A DNA stretch of 64,000 nt. Source: Andrena cerasifolii (Eukaryota; Arthropoda; Insecta; Hymenoptera; Andrenidae). Where the stretch lies: assembly GCF_050908995.1 (NCBI RefSeq), contig NC_135126.1:1178001-1242000 (forward strand). Reading direction: 5' to 3'. A model generated the notes under the pieces. It made no database searches. It was not told where the DNA came from and saw only the letters and a program-made list of their open reading frames with translations. This document shows positions 1 to 12,077 of this stretch, piece by piece. Numbering within the stretch: position 1 is the stretch's first letter; each line of letters begins with the position of its first letter. The position numbers were made by a program, and so were the translations under genes.

Positions 1-19
1 TTTTAATTTTTTTTGATAA

Positions 20-1060
20 GGTGGTCGATCACTCCATTAATATGGGATAGTCCGACCACGTTAATGCGGGACAGACTGACCACGTTAGTTTAATATACAG
101 TGTAACTATCTCGAAAAATATGAATGGTACGAAAAATTGTTTCAGACGAAAGTTGTAGGATGTCGAAGGGGGCATAACCTGTTCGAATTTTTTATATCTT
201 ATTCTTGTAACTGACATCGAAACGTTTTCTAAACACTACCTACATGTGTCCTGTTTACCGCATTCGATAATATTGTTACAGATTAAGAAATGCCTAAGAT
301 TCATAAAAGAAAAAGCGATAGAAGAGCTAAATGGAATGGCAACTGCTTAAAAATAGCAATAGAATGTGTTGAAAATGGTAGAATGGGTGTAAATGCAGCC
401 GCTCGAAATTTTGGAATTCCTAAATCAACGCTAACATTTCACCAGTTCCAAAAACAAGTGCGACAGTGGTTCTCAGAAAACGCGGTAGGCAGCTTGCAAC
501 CATTTTGAGTAGTTCAGAACACATTAGGGCACAGAAGGGCAAAAGAAATGTAAAGAAACACACGAACTCTTCAATTACTAAGAAAAAACGCAAAAAACAG
601 TTAAAAGAATCTTCAGATTCAAGGAGCGACAGTCCCATTCTTCAAGAGAATGATATGTCGTTAGAACAGTGAGGCGAAAACGAATGTGTGAGATGGGGAG
701 AAAATTATTTTGAAACCTCAAAAAGCGACGATTGGGTTAAATGTAAGTACGAGAATTTTTGCGATTTATGTGGAAAACTAAAGAAGAAATAAAATATCAA
801 TTAATTTACTCGTGTATTATACTTTTTATAAGCTACACTTTTTGTTATTTTTAATGTTTTTTTTTTTGAAAATGAAAATGAATATTTGAAAACATCGCAC
901 ACTATAATTTATACGTACTCTAAATTGCTTGGGCTTTGCTTTAATTTGCACAAAACGACAAGAATGCGAAGAACAACGATGCTAAAATTTCTTTTCCAAA
1001 AAGTGGTCGAACTCTCCCGGACTTATAATATCGGTTACAATGTGGAAGGAAGAAAAAGAA
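20..1060 (+). mobile_element. Deleted pogo/Tigger-like DNA transposon
   Basis: The limits are approximate. They are set by subterminal motifs that face each other: GTGGTCGGACTATCCC read on the minus strand near 44-60, and GTGGTCGAACTCTCCC read on the plus strand near 1003-1018. Related GTGGTC units recur near 20-90. Between them lies a broken transposase at 290-792. The outer ends and target duplication were not resolved, because the left end lies at the window edge. The pogo assignment rests on the protein remnant and the ends only support it. The element is internally deleted, since the catalytic DDE region is missing. Confidence 0.5.
290..792 (+). pseudogene. pogo/Tigger-like transposase, internally deleted
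   Basis: The first 49 codons give a typical psq/CENP-B-type helix-turn-helix: MPKIHKRKSDRR, then AAARNFGIPKSTL. This is the DNA-binding start of pogo/Tigger transposases. The frame then shifts near 440-470 into a lysine/serine-rich stretch from 466 (KKHTNSSITKKKRKKQ) that reaches an in-frame TGA at 670-672. Reading on in the same frame gives GENECVRWGENYFETSKSDD followed by WVKCKYENFCDLCGKLKKK and a stop at 790-792. That resembles the W-x-x-C zinc-binding C-terminal tail of these transposases. The DDE catalytic core, normally about 200-300 residues, is absent, so the copy cannot encode an active enzyme. It is a relic with both ends of the protein kept. Confidence 0.7.
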
Positions 1061-1774
1061 ATTTAATTAAAAAGTGACAGATAGGACAACCGAAGGAGAC
1101 ACAGACGCGAGGACACGAGCAACGCGATACTGCTCGCAATTTATTACACTCTTGGATTCGGCTGAAATGCCGTGGAAAGCGCAGGAACAAAGTTCAAGCA
1201 TGGGAATCACACTGGGCAGACGCGGAAGAGAAGAGCCGCCGAATTTCCGACGCGAAGAATGTAACACGAACTTTACGAGAATCGTCAGCTAATACTACTT
1301 TGCCGGAGAGTTTTTTGCAAATTGACGTAAATTCCCTGCCACTTCTTTCCCTTCTTGCCTGTTTTACGATGTACGTGCGTGGAGCCGCGTTCTCCACGAG
1401 TAATGTTTTACTACGGTCGTTGGCCTGATTCCACTACCTCGATCGTGATTCCCTTGTCGTCTTAACAACTGCTTCTTCCACTTGCATAAAGCTATTCGCA
1501 GAAGCCACCGCCACGCTTCGACGCCGATATACAGGGTCATTCCGCGGATCGTAAAACAATCTTATCCCGTACTACGTACCCTACCGTCGTGAAAACCAAA
1601 ACTTCACGTCAGATTTCCATACAGTTTCTGCGGCTCCCGTCAAGTTATTCATAAAATTCGCTAACGAGCCACGCAAGAAAATGAATCCAAGTCTACAGGG
1701 CAGTGCTTGTGAACTGACATCCCTTGTTGATAGGTATATGTTACAGTGAAGCATAGTTTCTTTTATGAAACATA
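1061..1774. other. Unassigned sequence
   Basis: No gene or repeat is recognised here. Short open frames on both strands look like chance, with no protein family features. Composition is moderately GC-rich between about 1100 and 1600. Confidence 0.3.
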
Positions 1775-2378
1775 GGGTAAACTGCACTAATGCTGGCACT
1801 GCCCTAATCATTGACACTCCTGATTAAAAAGTAAAATATTAAGAAGTACAAGCTTAGAAAGTACTATTTTTGCAATTTCTTATTTTTCTTTCGCTACAAC
1901 ACTGCAAAGCCCAGTAGTTGAACTACGCATTTTGCATCTGGCAACACCACAAAGTGGGTCACAGGGTTAAATTTGGGGCGTTTTCTTAAAATTTTGATAA
2001 GGGGTAGGTAAGTATATTTTGTCGCCTTATAGCTAAGTAATGGATTGAAATAGAGATTTACTAATTGTTGTAGGTATTTAATAGTGAATGAAATAGTCTG
2101 TTTAAACACTTTAAACTTCGTTTTTAACTAAATATGTTTTTCTATATAACATCAAATGTTAGGGTGCCAATGATTGTACTTTTATGCATATTTTTGTTTT
2201 TCATTGAATATTTTTAAAATAAAAGACTTAATAGGTACTCAAGATGTTTTATTTTAATGAGAAATCCACAATCATTGATAATAATTGAAGATTAAGACCA
2301 TATCAAAACTTCACAAAAAAATATAGACATTCCAAATGGGATTTCCGATTAGGGTGCCAATCATTGTACAGTTTACCT
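1775..2378. mobile_element. TA-flanked inverted-repeat element
   Basis: The left end is TA followed by GGGTAAACTGCACTAATG. The right end is CATTGTACAGTTTACC followed by TTA, so the ends are inverted copies flanked by TA. Subterminal motifs resembling TTAGGGTGCCAATGATTG occur near 2159 and 2351. The structure fits a Tc1/mariner/pogo-type non-autonomous element. No transposase is recognisable inside. The superfamily is inferred from the TA target only. Confidence 0.5.
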
Positions 2379-4318
2379 TATTTCACTGAATTTTCATTCC
2401 TAATGTGCCAGTAAATAATTTCGTGATTCAGTTGCTTCACTCGAAAATCCTATAAGTGGGTGTGTTTAATTAATATCCTGAAGATGGGAGTGTGGAGCCC
2501 TGTATTGTAAATCGAATCGATTTTTCCAAATTCGCTGAGTTTCAGTAAATATTATGTACAACTGACCTGGGTTCCTAATTTTGACAGTATTGAAGCTTTG
2601 TATCATGCAGAACATTGAAACCCAATTTCCAAAGGTCATTTGAATTAATTATTAGAGTAAAGTATTAACATCAGATATCAATACCTGTTGCAATAATTTT
2701 ATCAAGTCACCAGTGCCACGTGCCTTTGTCAAAGTTCCGGGAAAAATATTACTTGTCAAAGACCAAAGCAGCCCCGATGATTCACTGCGCGCTAATTATG
2801 CAATCGAGAAAACCGCAATTTGCAACTCTTCTGCGTCAGTGGCTACGATGTTTCCCTCGATTCGTTTCGACACTAATTAAAGGTACATTTCACTCGTGAA
2901 CACACTTCGCTCCCGCGTGTGAGTGACCTGCGCACGCTTTGTTAGGTGCCATTGTTGCGAAGCTTCTTACAAATTAGCCGCGAATATTCATGGCGTTCAA
3001 GGCAGGTCTTCGTGGAAAACCTTTGCGTGGCTGGTTTCGCGGGGAACTGCCTGGAAAGTATTCAAGAATAACTCCCGGCTGACCAGTGCTGTCCGTAACT
3101 ACTTAACGAAGACACTCGGTGCGTTTGAAGCTTTGTGTCATGTGCTCCCCCGTTTTTTCTGGCGACAGTTTTTGCTCCCATTTTCTTGTCGACGCTGCCA
3201 TATGGTCTGATAACGTCCACTCTGTGCTCCCTGAATTTTTCATTTCTCTCGAAAGTTCTTCTCGATACAAAGGACGAATATTAAAAAGAAGTATTCAAGT
3301 ATGTTATTGAAATTAGTAATAATTTTCTGAATTTTAAACAGTCAACGATTGTTAATGAATAACGTGATCTTTACTACGTTATATCTACCTGTTAGCCCTG
3401 TGTTTTTATTAACAATGAGAAAAATGATTTATTATTCAACTAATCAAAAATGTGTCATAACAGAAGTTTAATATTCCGATCATGAATCTCCAAACGGAAA
3501 ATGAAAGAGTTAGGATACTTTTTCCAACTTATGTATTATTATACACCCTTCTGGATGGTCTACAAAAGAAATTAATAAAAGCGAATAGCCTGATTATAAT
3601 AGAGGTCGAATGCGTGGAAACCGGACAATTGATTCGAGGACAATGTTTCGACGTGATTTGCAAAAAGATCGGCGATACTAGGGAGGCGTTCAGCGAGCGT
3701 GTTGGAACTCTCATAAAATGCAAATGTTGTTAGTATTCCCTTATATTCGCTTATATTTTGCAATCCTCGCGATATATGCACACCGGTACGTACGTTCCCC
3801 GTTTGATATTCAACAGCTGAGATTTACGAGGGAATGAAAAATACATATAACGTGTGCCGTAACGCTTCGTTCACATCGGTGTTCGAACCCGGCACCTTTT
3901 GATACGAATAATTCCGAATTTGCAATTGTTATTCGCCCGTCTCGCCGTGCTTGCACATTCATAAAGCAGAATACACGTCAACGTTGCATGGCGATAATAA
4001 TTCACGAAATGTTAAATAAGACAGCATATCTATATTATACAATGCTCGTCGATTTCACATTGTTCGATTCGCACGAATTTGTCGTCAAATGCATTGAGCT
4101 CTAGCCTAACTGAAGTGTGAAGGTCAGACAAGGAACACAAATACGAGGGATTGCTTTCTCTGTCTCACCAAACTATAGATGGATAGTGCATCTCAGTGAA
4201 CTTATATATCCGCGCGCACAAGAATGCGAAACATATCCATAAAAGAATATTCTTATGAATAATGATCGCAAAATGAAAAAAAAGTGAAATGTGTTAAAAT
4301 TACTCATGATTACTATTT
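2379..4318. other. Unassigned sequence
   Basis: I see no supported gene. An 83-codon open frame at 3482-3733 has overlapping open frames on the other strand and no recognisable motif. The stretch includes a moderately GC-rich part (2900-3230) and AT-rich flanks. Confidence 0.3.
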
Positions 4319-4321
4319 TCA

Positions 4322-4965
4322 GGGCGGTATTCTCAGTCGCTACTTTTTCTTAAGCAAATGCTTAAGCATGCGGCATTCTCTACTAATCTAGTAGCTCAGG
4401 CCCTCCCAAGTAGGGGAAAACCACTCCTGAAACACATGTTTCGGTTCTCCCTGCTACGCTACGCCTTTAGCTAACGTGGGACGATTCTTACTACCCTTTC
4501 TCCGAGAAGACAGTAACGCCGCTAGGAAGCATGTTGGGGCGCTTTAGGGTGAAAGTACCAAGTTTTTATAGGAAATTTCATAATGACTTAAAAATAGTAG
4601 GAAAAACTATATCGTTGTGTGTAATAAATTTTTAAATTCTTTTTACGTCATTTTGAAATGCTAGTTTAAATTTTAATTTTTCCTACTATTTTTAAGTCGT
4701 TGTGAAATTTTCTAGAAAAATTGACACATTTTGTACTTTCACCCTAAAGCGCCCCAACATGCTTCCTAGCGGCGTTACTGTGTCCTCGGAGAGAGGGTTG
4801 TAGGAATCGTCCCACCTTAGCTGAAGGCGTAGCGTTGGAGGGAGAACCGAAACATGTGTTTCAGGAATGGTTTTCCCCTACTTGGGAAGGCCTGTAGTAG
4901 CTAGTAAAGGATGCCAAATGCTTAAGCATTTGCTTAAGAATAAGTAGCGACTGAGAATACCGCCC
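4322..4965. mobile_element. Long foldback element, GGGCGGTATTCTCAG ends
   Basis: Two arms of nearly 300 bp are inverted copies around a centre near 4650. The left arm starts GGGCGGTATTCTCAGTCGCT and the right arm ends AGCGACTGAGAATACCGCCC. Landmarks such as CGCCGCTAGGAAGCATGTTG are mirrored on the right. A 138-bp relative with the same ends lies at 58134-58271, flanked there by TTA. Flanks here are TCA and TGA, so no clean duplication is visible. I tentatively place it near PIF/Harbinger-ISL2EU. It has no coding potential. Confidence 0.75.
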
Positions 4966-4968
4966 TGA

Positions 4969-5913
4969 GAGTCGTAACTGATGCTAACAAAGATCATGGC
5001 GTGGTGGCGCTGGCACGCCGCGTGGCGTCTCTACCCCCACTACACAAAAATTTAGTACAGTATGGTGGAAATAGAGAGGGATAGTAGGAAGAAGAAGGGA
5101 ACATTCGCTCACTATCTTCGATTTCCCTCGGACCGCTGTCGCCTCTAATTCTTCCCACTGCTGTTCACGCTCCAGTTAGGATGGAGCTCAATGGTCAAAT
5201 GTAATAGTAATTAATTTGTCTTTCCCATCAAGTTATAATGGAATGATTACTTGTTAGTAATCATTTGTTAATGAACTGATGTAATTGCAAAGTCAGACGT
5301 GACACGTGATTAAATCGATACATAGAATGTATCGAAGCTTCATTCGAAGATAGAATTATCGAAAAAATTACAGAAATTTGTATGGTAATAATCTCTCTAT
5401 CCAAAGTGAAGGAAAAACGAAATCTATCCCCATTACGAGTACCTTCATGAAAAATTACAGAAAAACTAACACGAAAGCAGCTTGCTACATTTTATGTGTT
5501 CCACCACGCATACGGTAACAAGCTAGGAATGCGTCATAAATCATTTTGCGACAACCGCGCTTCACATTCGCCATTTATCATCCCACATTTACGAATCCTT
5601 TAAAATATTTTTCTCCCGCTTATTTTATGATCGCTGCGCGTTTAAAATCGTACAAAAGTACAGTTCATTAATAAAGTACGATTTACCCCAAGACACATTT
5701 ATTCACCTTGGTTGAAATATTTTGACAGTTCTGATTAAGCATTATGCTTCAACCGTACCTGTTCCACAGGTATGTAAAATTTCACGAAAACCACGAAATC
5801 GATTATTTCACAGACGTTTATTTCACAGATGTATTTACGATATATATATATGTGTAACCGTATGGCTATTCAATTCAATCACTGTAGTTTTCAAGCACTG
5901 ATTTCAAGTTGTC

Positions 5914-5962
<49 letters not shown>

Positions 5963-8727
5963 CTCTTATATTCGTTATATAGACAAATAAAGGTTTAAAC
6001 TTCAGAAAAAAGGATTATTTATTCATTAATATTATACATTATTGCAAAAATTATAGGTGGCCAAGAATTGTAATGTAAATAATGTCTTAGGACAGTCATT
6101 GGCCACGAGTACTTTGGCCGCTTCTTTGTTGTGATTTTAAGAGGTTAGGTTTTAAAAGAAAATGCTTTTAATACATTGCAAAACGCTGTTAAAACAAGGT
6201 GCAATACTAGCTAATATAGAAACATTTAAGTAGAAAAGGTATTATAGATTATATATTTCAAATTTATTAATATTATATTATCCATATAAAATATACCCAT
6301 TTTTATTTAATAATTTAAATCCTATGTTTCTAACCGAATGAATTCATTTTTTTTTATATTTACATTATTTCATAATTAAATAGGGTATATGTCACATATA
6401 GGTTATGAAATAGAGGCCAATAACTGCCAAACGATCGGCCAATCACTGCGTTCGATTAGAGTCGTTTACAGCTGTCAACACTAATGATGTTCTTAAAGCT
6501 ACCAAAATAAGACTTATAATTCAACACAACACGAATAAATATTCAATGGAGACAGCATCTCTGAATAGCGCACACTTCAACCCATTTAGTAACACTATCC
6601 TTGTTAACAACACCATGAAATAGGATCTAGACTTGTCTCGCCACGATCAAACCAGATGTAACGTTCTTAATTATTGTTCGCCGACAGCGTTTCACTTTAT
6701 CCCGTTTGCAAGACGAAAGAATCGTCTGGTGTAGAGAGGAGTTCGGCATTTTGTTCGTTTTACGAGCTCGCTCTCGTTATGAGGACGTAAAGATGGCCTC
6801 CGCAGCTTTTTATTAAATTCTGTCCCGACAGGCGACCAACGTTACACGCCTCGCGACGACATTTTTAAGAGCCACGAGACGAAAGTCACGACTCGCATCC
6901 CGCCACGAATGGCCCATCCCATCTAGCTGGATTCCCACTTAATTCGACTTTTTCAGCGACTTTCACGAGTGTGGATCTCGCAGTTTATAGTCGGTAAACT
7001 AAAGGCGGAAGTGAAGTACTTCACCACAAGGACGAGCGACGCTTTGATGAGATGGCAAAGGGAAAGGATTGGGAATAAATCTTTGAGAATCTTGGGAACA
7101 GCGCGAATGAGAAAGCTGAAGTATTTAATCGCTGTTTTATGGAAGGCTGTATGGTAGACTGACGCCTGAAGATTTGTCGTGGCGTCAAATAATTGAGGAA
7201 GCAAACTACAAGGTACGTAAGTAGAACGAATAAGGAAGAAGACAGACTGCAAGGGAAACTGGATTGTATGTGGTCAGGCACATTAGAAAGTAATTTGACA
7301 GGATATGTCTACCAATATGAGTCAGATATTCAAAAGTATTTAAAACATATTTAAAAACTGTTTTAAACCTCGTAATGTCTCGAGGTTTTTTGTGTGATGT
7401 ATAAAAGAAGATTTTATGCGACTTTTGAAAAGCGATACGGGAGTGTAACTTACTTTTGCATCATTTTCCAAAATGTTTATTGATGCAAGATAACTTTACT
7501 CGAGACAGCTTTTAAAATAAAGTACAAATTAAAATATTCAGCAATGTAATAGAAATTCAGAAACATACAATGAAGAAGCAATATGTAAAGATTGTAATGG
7601 AGAGAACAGAGTACAAGGGGAACAAGTCAGCCTGTGGTCAGACACACATAGTGGACAGTCAGACAGAATATCTACCTCCTTGTAATTTAGCATACATGCT
7701 TTACTTCAAGAATTCATTTGAACATACTTATTGTTCAGACTAATAAAAATTAATTAATATTCTTATATTACGTCTCCATTTATTTAAAACTCTACTTTCC
7801 TGAATTTAGATATTTTAAATAAAACCCTTCTTCACATGTAATACAATCACGGCAATATTCTAACTTTAAATCGAAAGCAAATGTTTCTCCAACTTAGGTA
7901 TAGCTATATTATACATTACTATTAAACAAGAAGTTTACTTTACACGTGTGACTCGTTTCGATCACAGTAAAGTAAGCTTCTAATTAATTACCATCGTCTC
8001 CCTATGATTCCGCCTTTACGTTACGATCCTCTGTTTGAATTTATATAAAGGAGAAAAATGCCAGTACATATTGCCAATGTACTCTCTTCCAAACAAAGGG
8101 AAATTATTAAATTGGTGCATATGAAATTTCCATTTCGCATGAGGAACTTTGAATGGAAATAGTTTTTGCTTTCTAACTATATTATTTATTCTATTTGCAG
8201 TTGCTATTGAATGCCCACCATAAACAAAGCAACTCAATAAACTCTTATCACAAACAATGTTCACAGAGAATATATAGAAAGCACCCTTTCACATGCGTTG
8301 AAAATTTTTTTTAACACGATGTAAGTCCTCGCGCTTGCCAGTTAGAAGTGGCACATGGGAAATCCGTGCGATCATTAGTATTCTCTATCGATATACCACC
8401 CGCGGATACATAGAGTTTATGTTTTGTGTGACGTTTGCTATTGCAACGCAACGTATCGCGAGTGTTTCGTATGATTTCCCCGGAGACAAAGGGGGCTACA
8501 CTTTTTAACAGTGAATTATAAGGTTTCACTCACGAAACGAAACGGCGAAGAAATCGTATCGCGCTTTACGACGAATAATTAAACGTTTCCTTTTATCACT
8601 GACCACTTTCTGTCACGTTCCTCTAACAATACTTCCTAAAAGATTTCCATTTTCAAATTTGGAACGTAACAACACAGGAACTGAAGTTTCAGTAATAAAA
8701 CTGAATTAATTGCGTGACAGATATTAA
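4969..8727. other. AT-rich intergenic stretch with decayed repeats
   Basis: No gene is seen. It holds an (AT)n tract at 5921-5961. A faint inverted pair of GGCCAAT-ACTG motifs near 6050-6110 and 6415-6450 may mark another degraded element. A weak direct similarity exists between about 7240-7310 and 7605-7675 (tGTGGTCAGaCACA-type core). Confidence 0.3.
5921..5961. repeat. (AT)n microsatellite
   Basis: An uninterrupted run of about twenty AT dinucleotides follows a short T-rich stretch. Confidence 0.95.
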
Positions 8728-8728
8728 T

Positions 8729-10238
8729 TGAGGACCTTGCAGCAAGAGGGGTGCAAATCCGATAACACTAGTTTACAGCCATTTTGCGCAGCAGATGCCA
8801 CTATTTTTTGCTTATGTAAAATGGCCCGCTGATTCCGAAAATAAGGTCCAAAAAAATTTCTATGGATACGTTTTCGAGATATCGACAGGTGAACTTTTTA
8901 TCTGCCTGTCAAAAAGGTAGTCCCACTTAATTGCGAATATCTCGTGTTGCGAATGTCCGATTTGGTCGAAAATTATATCAAATTAAAGATAATTGAATCA
9001 CCAACAAATGTACCTGATAAAATTTTCAAATCGCTTCAGTAGTTCGGGTGAAATCGATGAACATATGTGAAAAAAGTCATTTTCTCGCCCAAAATTGAGG
9101 CAGACAATTCATTTAATCATCTGGGAAAAATCGAAATCGCAACAATGGGCCCAGTTTCTCATTTTTTACGTAGAGTCTGCACTTTTACGAAGAAAACAAG
9201 CTGCTACTGAAGAAAATCTATGGATAAGTCTGCCGTCTCATTTTTGTTTTCGTCCGAATCGATCGAAAGTAAACAATCGGACCCTAATGAAACTACTGCG
9301 GTCGATAAAAAGAACTTGTACAGAGATGACATCTCCAGGTACTCTGGGTATTTCTAAAACCGAAACATGCACATTAGCAAAATACTTGAACAAATATACA
9401 GAATGAATTAAAATTGAAATAACCCAATAAAATAGAAAAAAAGACCAAAACCAAGAAAAATGAAATTTTAGTGTTTTCACAGAATTGTCTCTAGCTTCTT
9501 TATTTATCCATAGATTTTCTTCAGTAGCAGCTTGCTTTCTTCGTAAAAGTGCAAACTCAACGTCAGAAATCAGAAACCCGGTCCATTTTGGCGATTTCGA
9601 TTTTTCCCAGATTATTAAATGAATTGTAGATTTCAATTTCGGTCGAAAAAAATGATTATTTTTTCACATTTTTCCATCGATTTCACCCGAACTACTAAAC
9701 GGATTTGAAAATTTTGTCAGGAATATTTGGTGGCGATTCAATTATCTTTAATTTGATATAATGTTCGACCATATCGGTCATTCGCAACACGAGATATTAG
9801 AAATTAAGTGGGACGACCTTTTTGACAGGCAAGTAAAAACTTCACCTGTCAATGTCTCGAAATCGTATCCATAGAATTTTTTTAGACCTTATTTTCGGAA
9901 TCAGCGGACCATTCTACATAAGAAAAATACAGTGGCACCTGCTGCGCAATTTTTCTTTTTTTATTTTGTAAACTAGTGTAACAAATGAACGATTAAATTT
10001 TGAATCTGCAATATTTTGTGCACTACGAATGCTGCAGATTTGAAAAAATTGCCAGAAATAGAAATAAAATCTAATCAGTTGATAAGATAACTACCACTTA
10101 TTGTGTGAAAATATATATTTTTCAATTACTGTTCCCTTTTTAATGTTAAGTCAAAGCAATAATTTTATAAATAGTTTTTTTCAATTTACTTGAAGTTGGT
10201 AAAGACGGAGCTGCACCCCTTTTGCTACAGGATCCTCA
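8729..10238. mobile_element. 1.5-kb foldback element with TGAGG...CCTCA ends
   Basis: The outer ends are inverted: TGAGGACCTTGCAGCAAGAG on the left and a diverged mirror at 10212-10238 ending CAGGATCCTCA. Inside, long arms of more than 400 bp (about 8770-9230 and 9490-9960) are mirrored. Examples are AAGATAATTGAATC against GATTCAATTATCTTT, and the GCAGCTTGCTTTCTTCG block at 9528 against 9190. The right 230 bp is shared with 61660-61930, so this is a dispersed family. Open frames at 9095-9406 and 9238-9636 are products of the mirrored arms and not genes. The superfamily is unknown and no target duplication is clear. Confidence 0.7.
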
Positions 10239-11398
10239 TTTACTCCCACGACATTAAAGATAAAAAGGAAATATATTAAACTTTCTAGACAGTCGAGTAG
10301 TTCACTGTACGCAGAAATTACGAGCTTTCGATTTGTTACTCGATAAAATTCTGCCCCGCTTTCGCGCGCAACGCGATTTCCCAATTACGTAAGATGCAAT
10401 TTGAAATTCCACGTCCGTGGCCTGTTATTTTTCGGGTTCATCGTTAATGCAAAGCAGCGTCAAGGCTCGTTCGAAATTCAAACAATGGCAGTAACAAGTG
10501 CGAGCGAAAAATGTTAATGCGGGTTCGAACTCGAACTTCCAATTTCCGGCCGCGGGAGAAGGGGGAAGGGTGGGGGAGGGGGGGGGGATGAAAAAAGCCG
10601 AGTAGAACTTTCGATTCGAATCTGCCCGAAGTTGCATAATGACGGTGCACTCGCGCAACGTGTCCTCGTGCGTTGTACTCAGCCCCCGTGGCTTGTCCCG
10701 AATTATCTCGTTATCGACGCGGAACCTCGTCCTAAAATATTCTGCTCGCCGCCGCGCGAAATCGTGGCTACGCGAACGTTACAAAAGAACGTGGACTTTC
10801 GTTCGTTTTTTTTTCCCGCGTGCCATTCGGTATGCTTCGAAACAAGACGACAAACGATACATCTGCAATTTATGCAGACAGAAGATTATGCTTTTTTGTA
10901 GGGTAAACAGACGTTCAACAGGTGGCCCTGCATTTCTCTGCTCTTTCAATAAAATGAACAGACCGTTTTCTTTCGCTCGCCTGTACCTTTCATCTGCGAG
11001 AATGAGCGGAGCAACAGGATAGTCGAACACGAAAATGTACTATTGTATCGTTTAAATATTTTTTACGGTGGTTTGTGCTCCCCAGGCTACACGGTGCACT
11101 TCAGTGGAAGTAAAAGTGTATTTCGAATGAGATTAGTTACTATCCTGTGTACTATTCTCTTCAAATCTGTATAATAAACTAGTCGAGCCGTTACCCAGTT
11201 TCATCCGGGAATTATTTATGATGTTAACAAAATAAAAAAAAAAGTGTAACGAGTTACCGTTGTAACGCGTTACAAATCCTAAAAAAATAAATAGCCTGCA
11301 ATCTAATCTAGGACGTATGTAATGTATATTCAAAATTTCATTGAAATCCGTTCAGCCGTTTAGGCGTGAAAGAAGAACAAACAAGCAGACAACGTTTC
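10239..11398. other. Unassigned, GC-richer block with G-tract
   Basis: The block at 10330-11000 is CpG-rich and has a G-rich run at 10557-10588. Open frames up to 127 codons (10639-11022) overlap others on both strands and carry no motif. The stretch 11330-11396 (AATCCGTTCAGCCGTTTAG) has the style of transposon tails common in insects. No gene is supported. Confidence 0.3.
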
Positions 11399-11399
11399 A

Positions 11400-11617
11400 T
11401 CTATACTATTATATAAAATTGAAGTTGCATACTTTGAAATGCGGTTTCTCAGTAAATATGAACTGTACGCACAAGTGTGTTACATCACTTTGTTCGTCTT
11501 GGCGAGAGGAAAGTTCTAACGTTTTTATTTTTTTTAAAATAATTAAATAATGATTTTTAAATAATAGTAGATCGCGACGCGACCACCAGGCGGCGACCGG
11601 GCGAGCGAACGCTTCTC
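11400..11617 (+). mobile_element. Helitron-like 5' end (truncated copy)
   Basis: It starts TCTATACTATTATATAAA directly after a host A, the typical Helitron 5' terminus. It matches 37889-38100 closely through to the GCGACCGGGCGAGCG motif near 11595-11608. Unlike the other copy it then diverges near 11617 next to the hairpin at 11622, and no CTAG 3' end was found. Confidence 0.65.
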
Positions 11618-11621
11618 TAAC

Positions 11622-12077
11622 GCTTTAATATAAAAAATTAAAACATATAATTTCGGCGCACCGTTAAATATTATGAAGTAAATCAAAAGTGCGGAAATCC
11701 GAACACCTCGCAACACCACTGCCAATGTACCAAATTTAATAGTTAATGTGGTAAATAATCCGCCACTCAAAGCATTACATAACGTTCAAAGTAATATGTA
11801 TAACCAGTCAACTGAGAAACTGTGAAATCGAAAATTTTAATAGGAAAAATTTTAATAGAAAAAATTTTCGATTTCACAGTTTCTCAGTTGACTGGTTATA
11901 CATATTACTTTCAACGTTATGTAATGCTTTGAGTGGCGGATTATTTACCACATTAACTATTAAATTTGGTACATTGGCAGTGGTGTTGCGAGGTGTTCGG
12001 ATTTCCGCACTTTTGATTTTGTTCATAATATTTAACGGTGCGCCGAAATCATATGTTTTAATTTTTTAAATTAAAGC
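11622..12077. mobile_element. 456-bp near-perfect hairpin element
   Basis: The arms of about 220 bp are inverted copies around 11849. The left starts GCTTTAATATAAAAAATTAA and the right ends TTTTTTAAATTAAAGC. Mirrored landmarks include TTTCGGCGCACCGTTAAATA and CAACACCACTGCCAATG. The loop is only about 10 bp. It abuts the Helitron-like end and may be inserted in it. The superfamily is unresolved. Confidence 0.8.

Noticed and set aside
3482..3733. 83-codon frame rich in hydrophobic residues
   Set aside because: Two antisense frames cover the same segment and no family feature is seen.
9095..9636. Overlapping frames with a common IHLIIWEKSKS segment
   Set aside because: They arise from the mirrored arms of the foldback element and not from a gene family.
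10639..11022. 127-codon open frame
   Set aside because: Overlapped by frames on both strands in CpG-rich sequence, and no domain or biased codon pattern is visible.
11330..11396. AATCCGTTCAGCCGTTTAG-type tail
   Set aside because: It resembles tails of several insect element classes, so it cannot be assigned to one.
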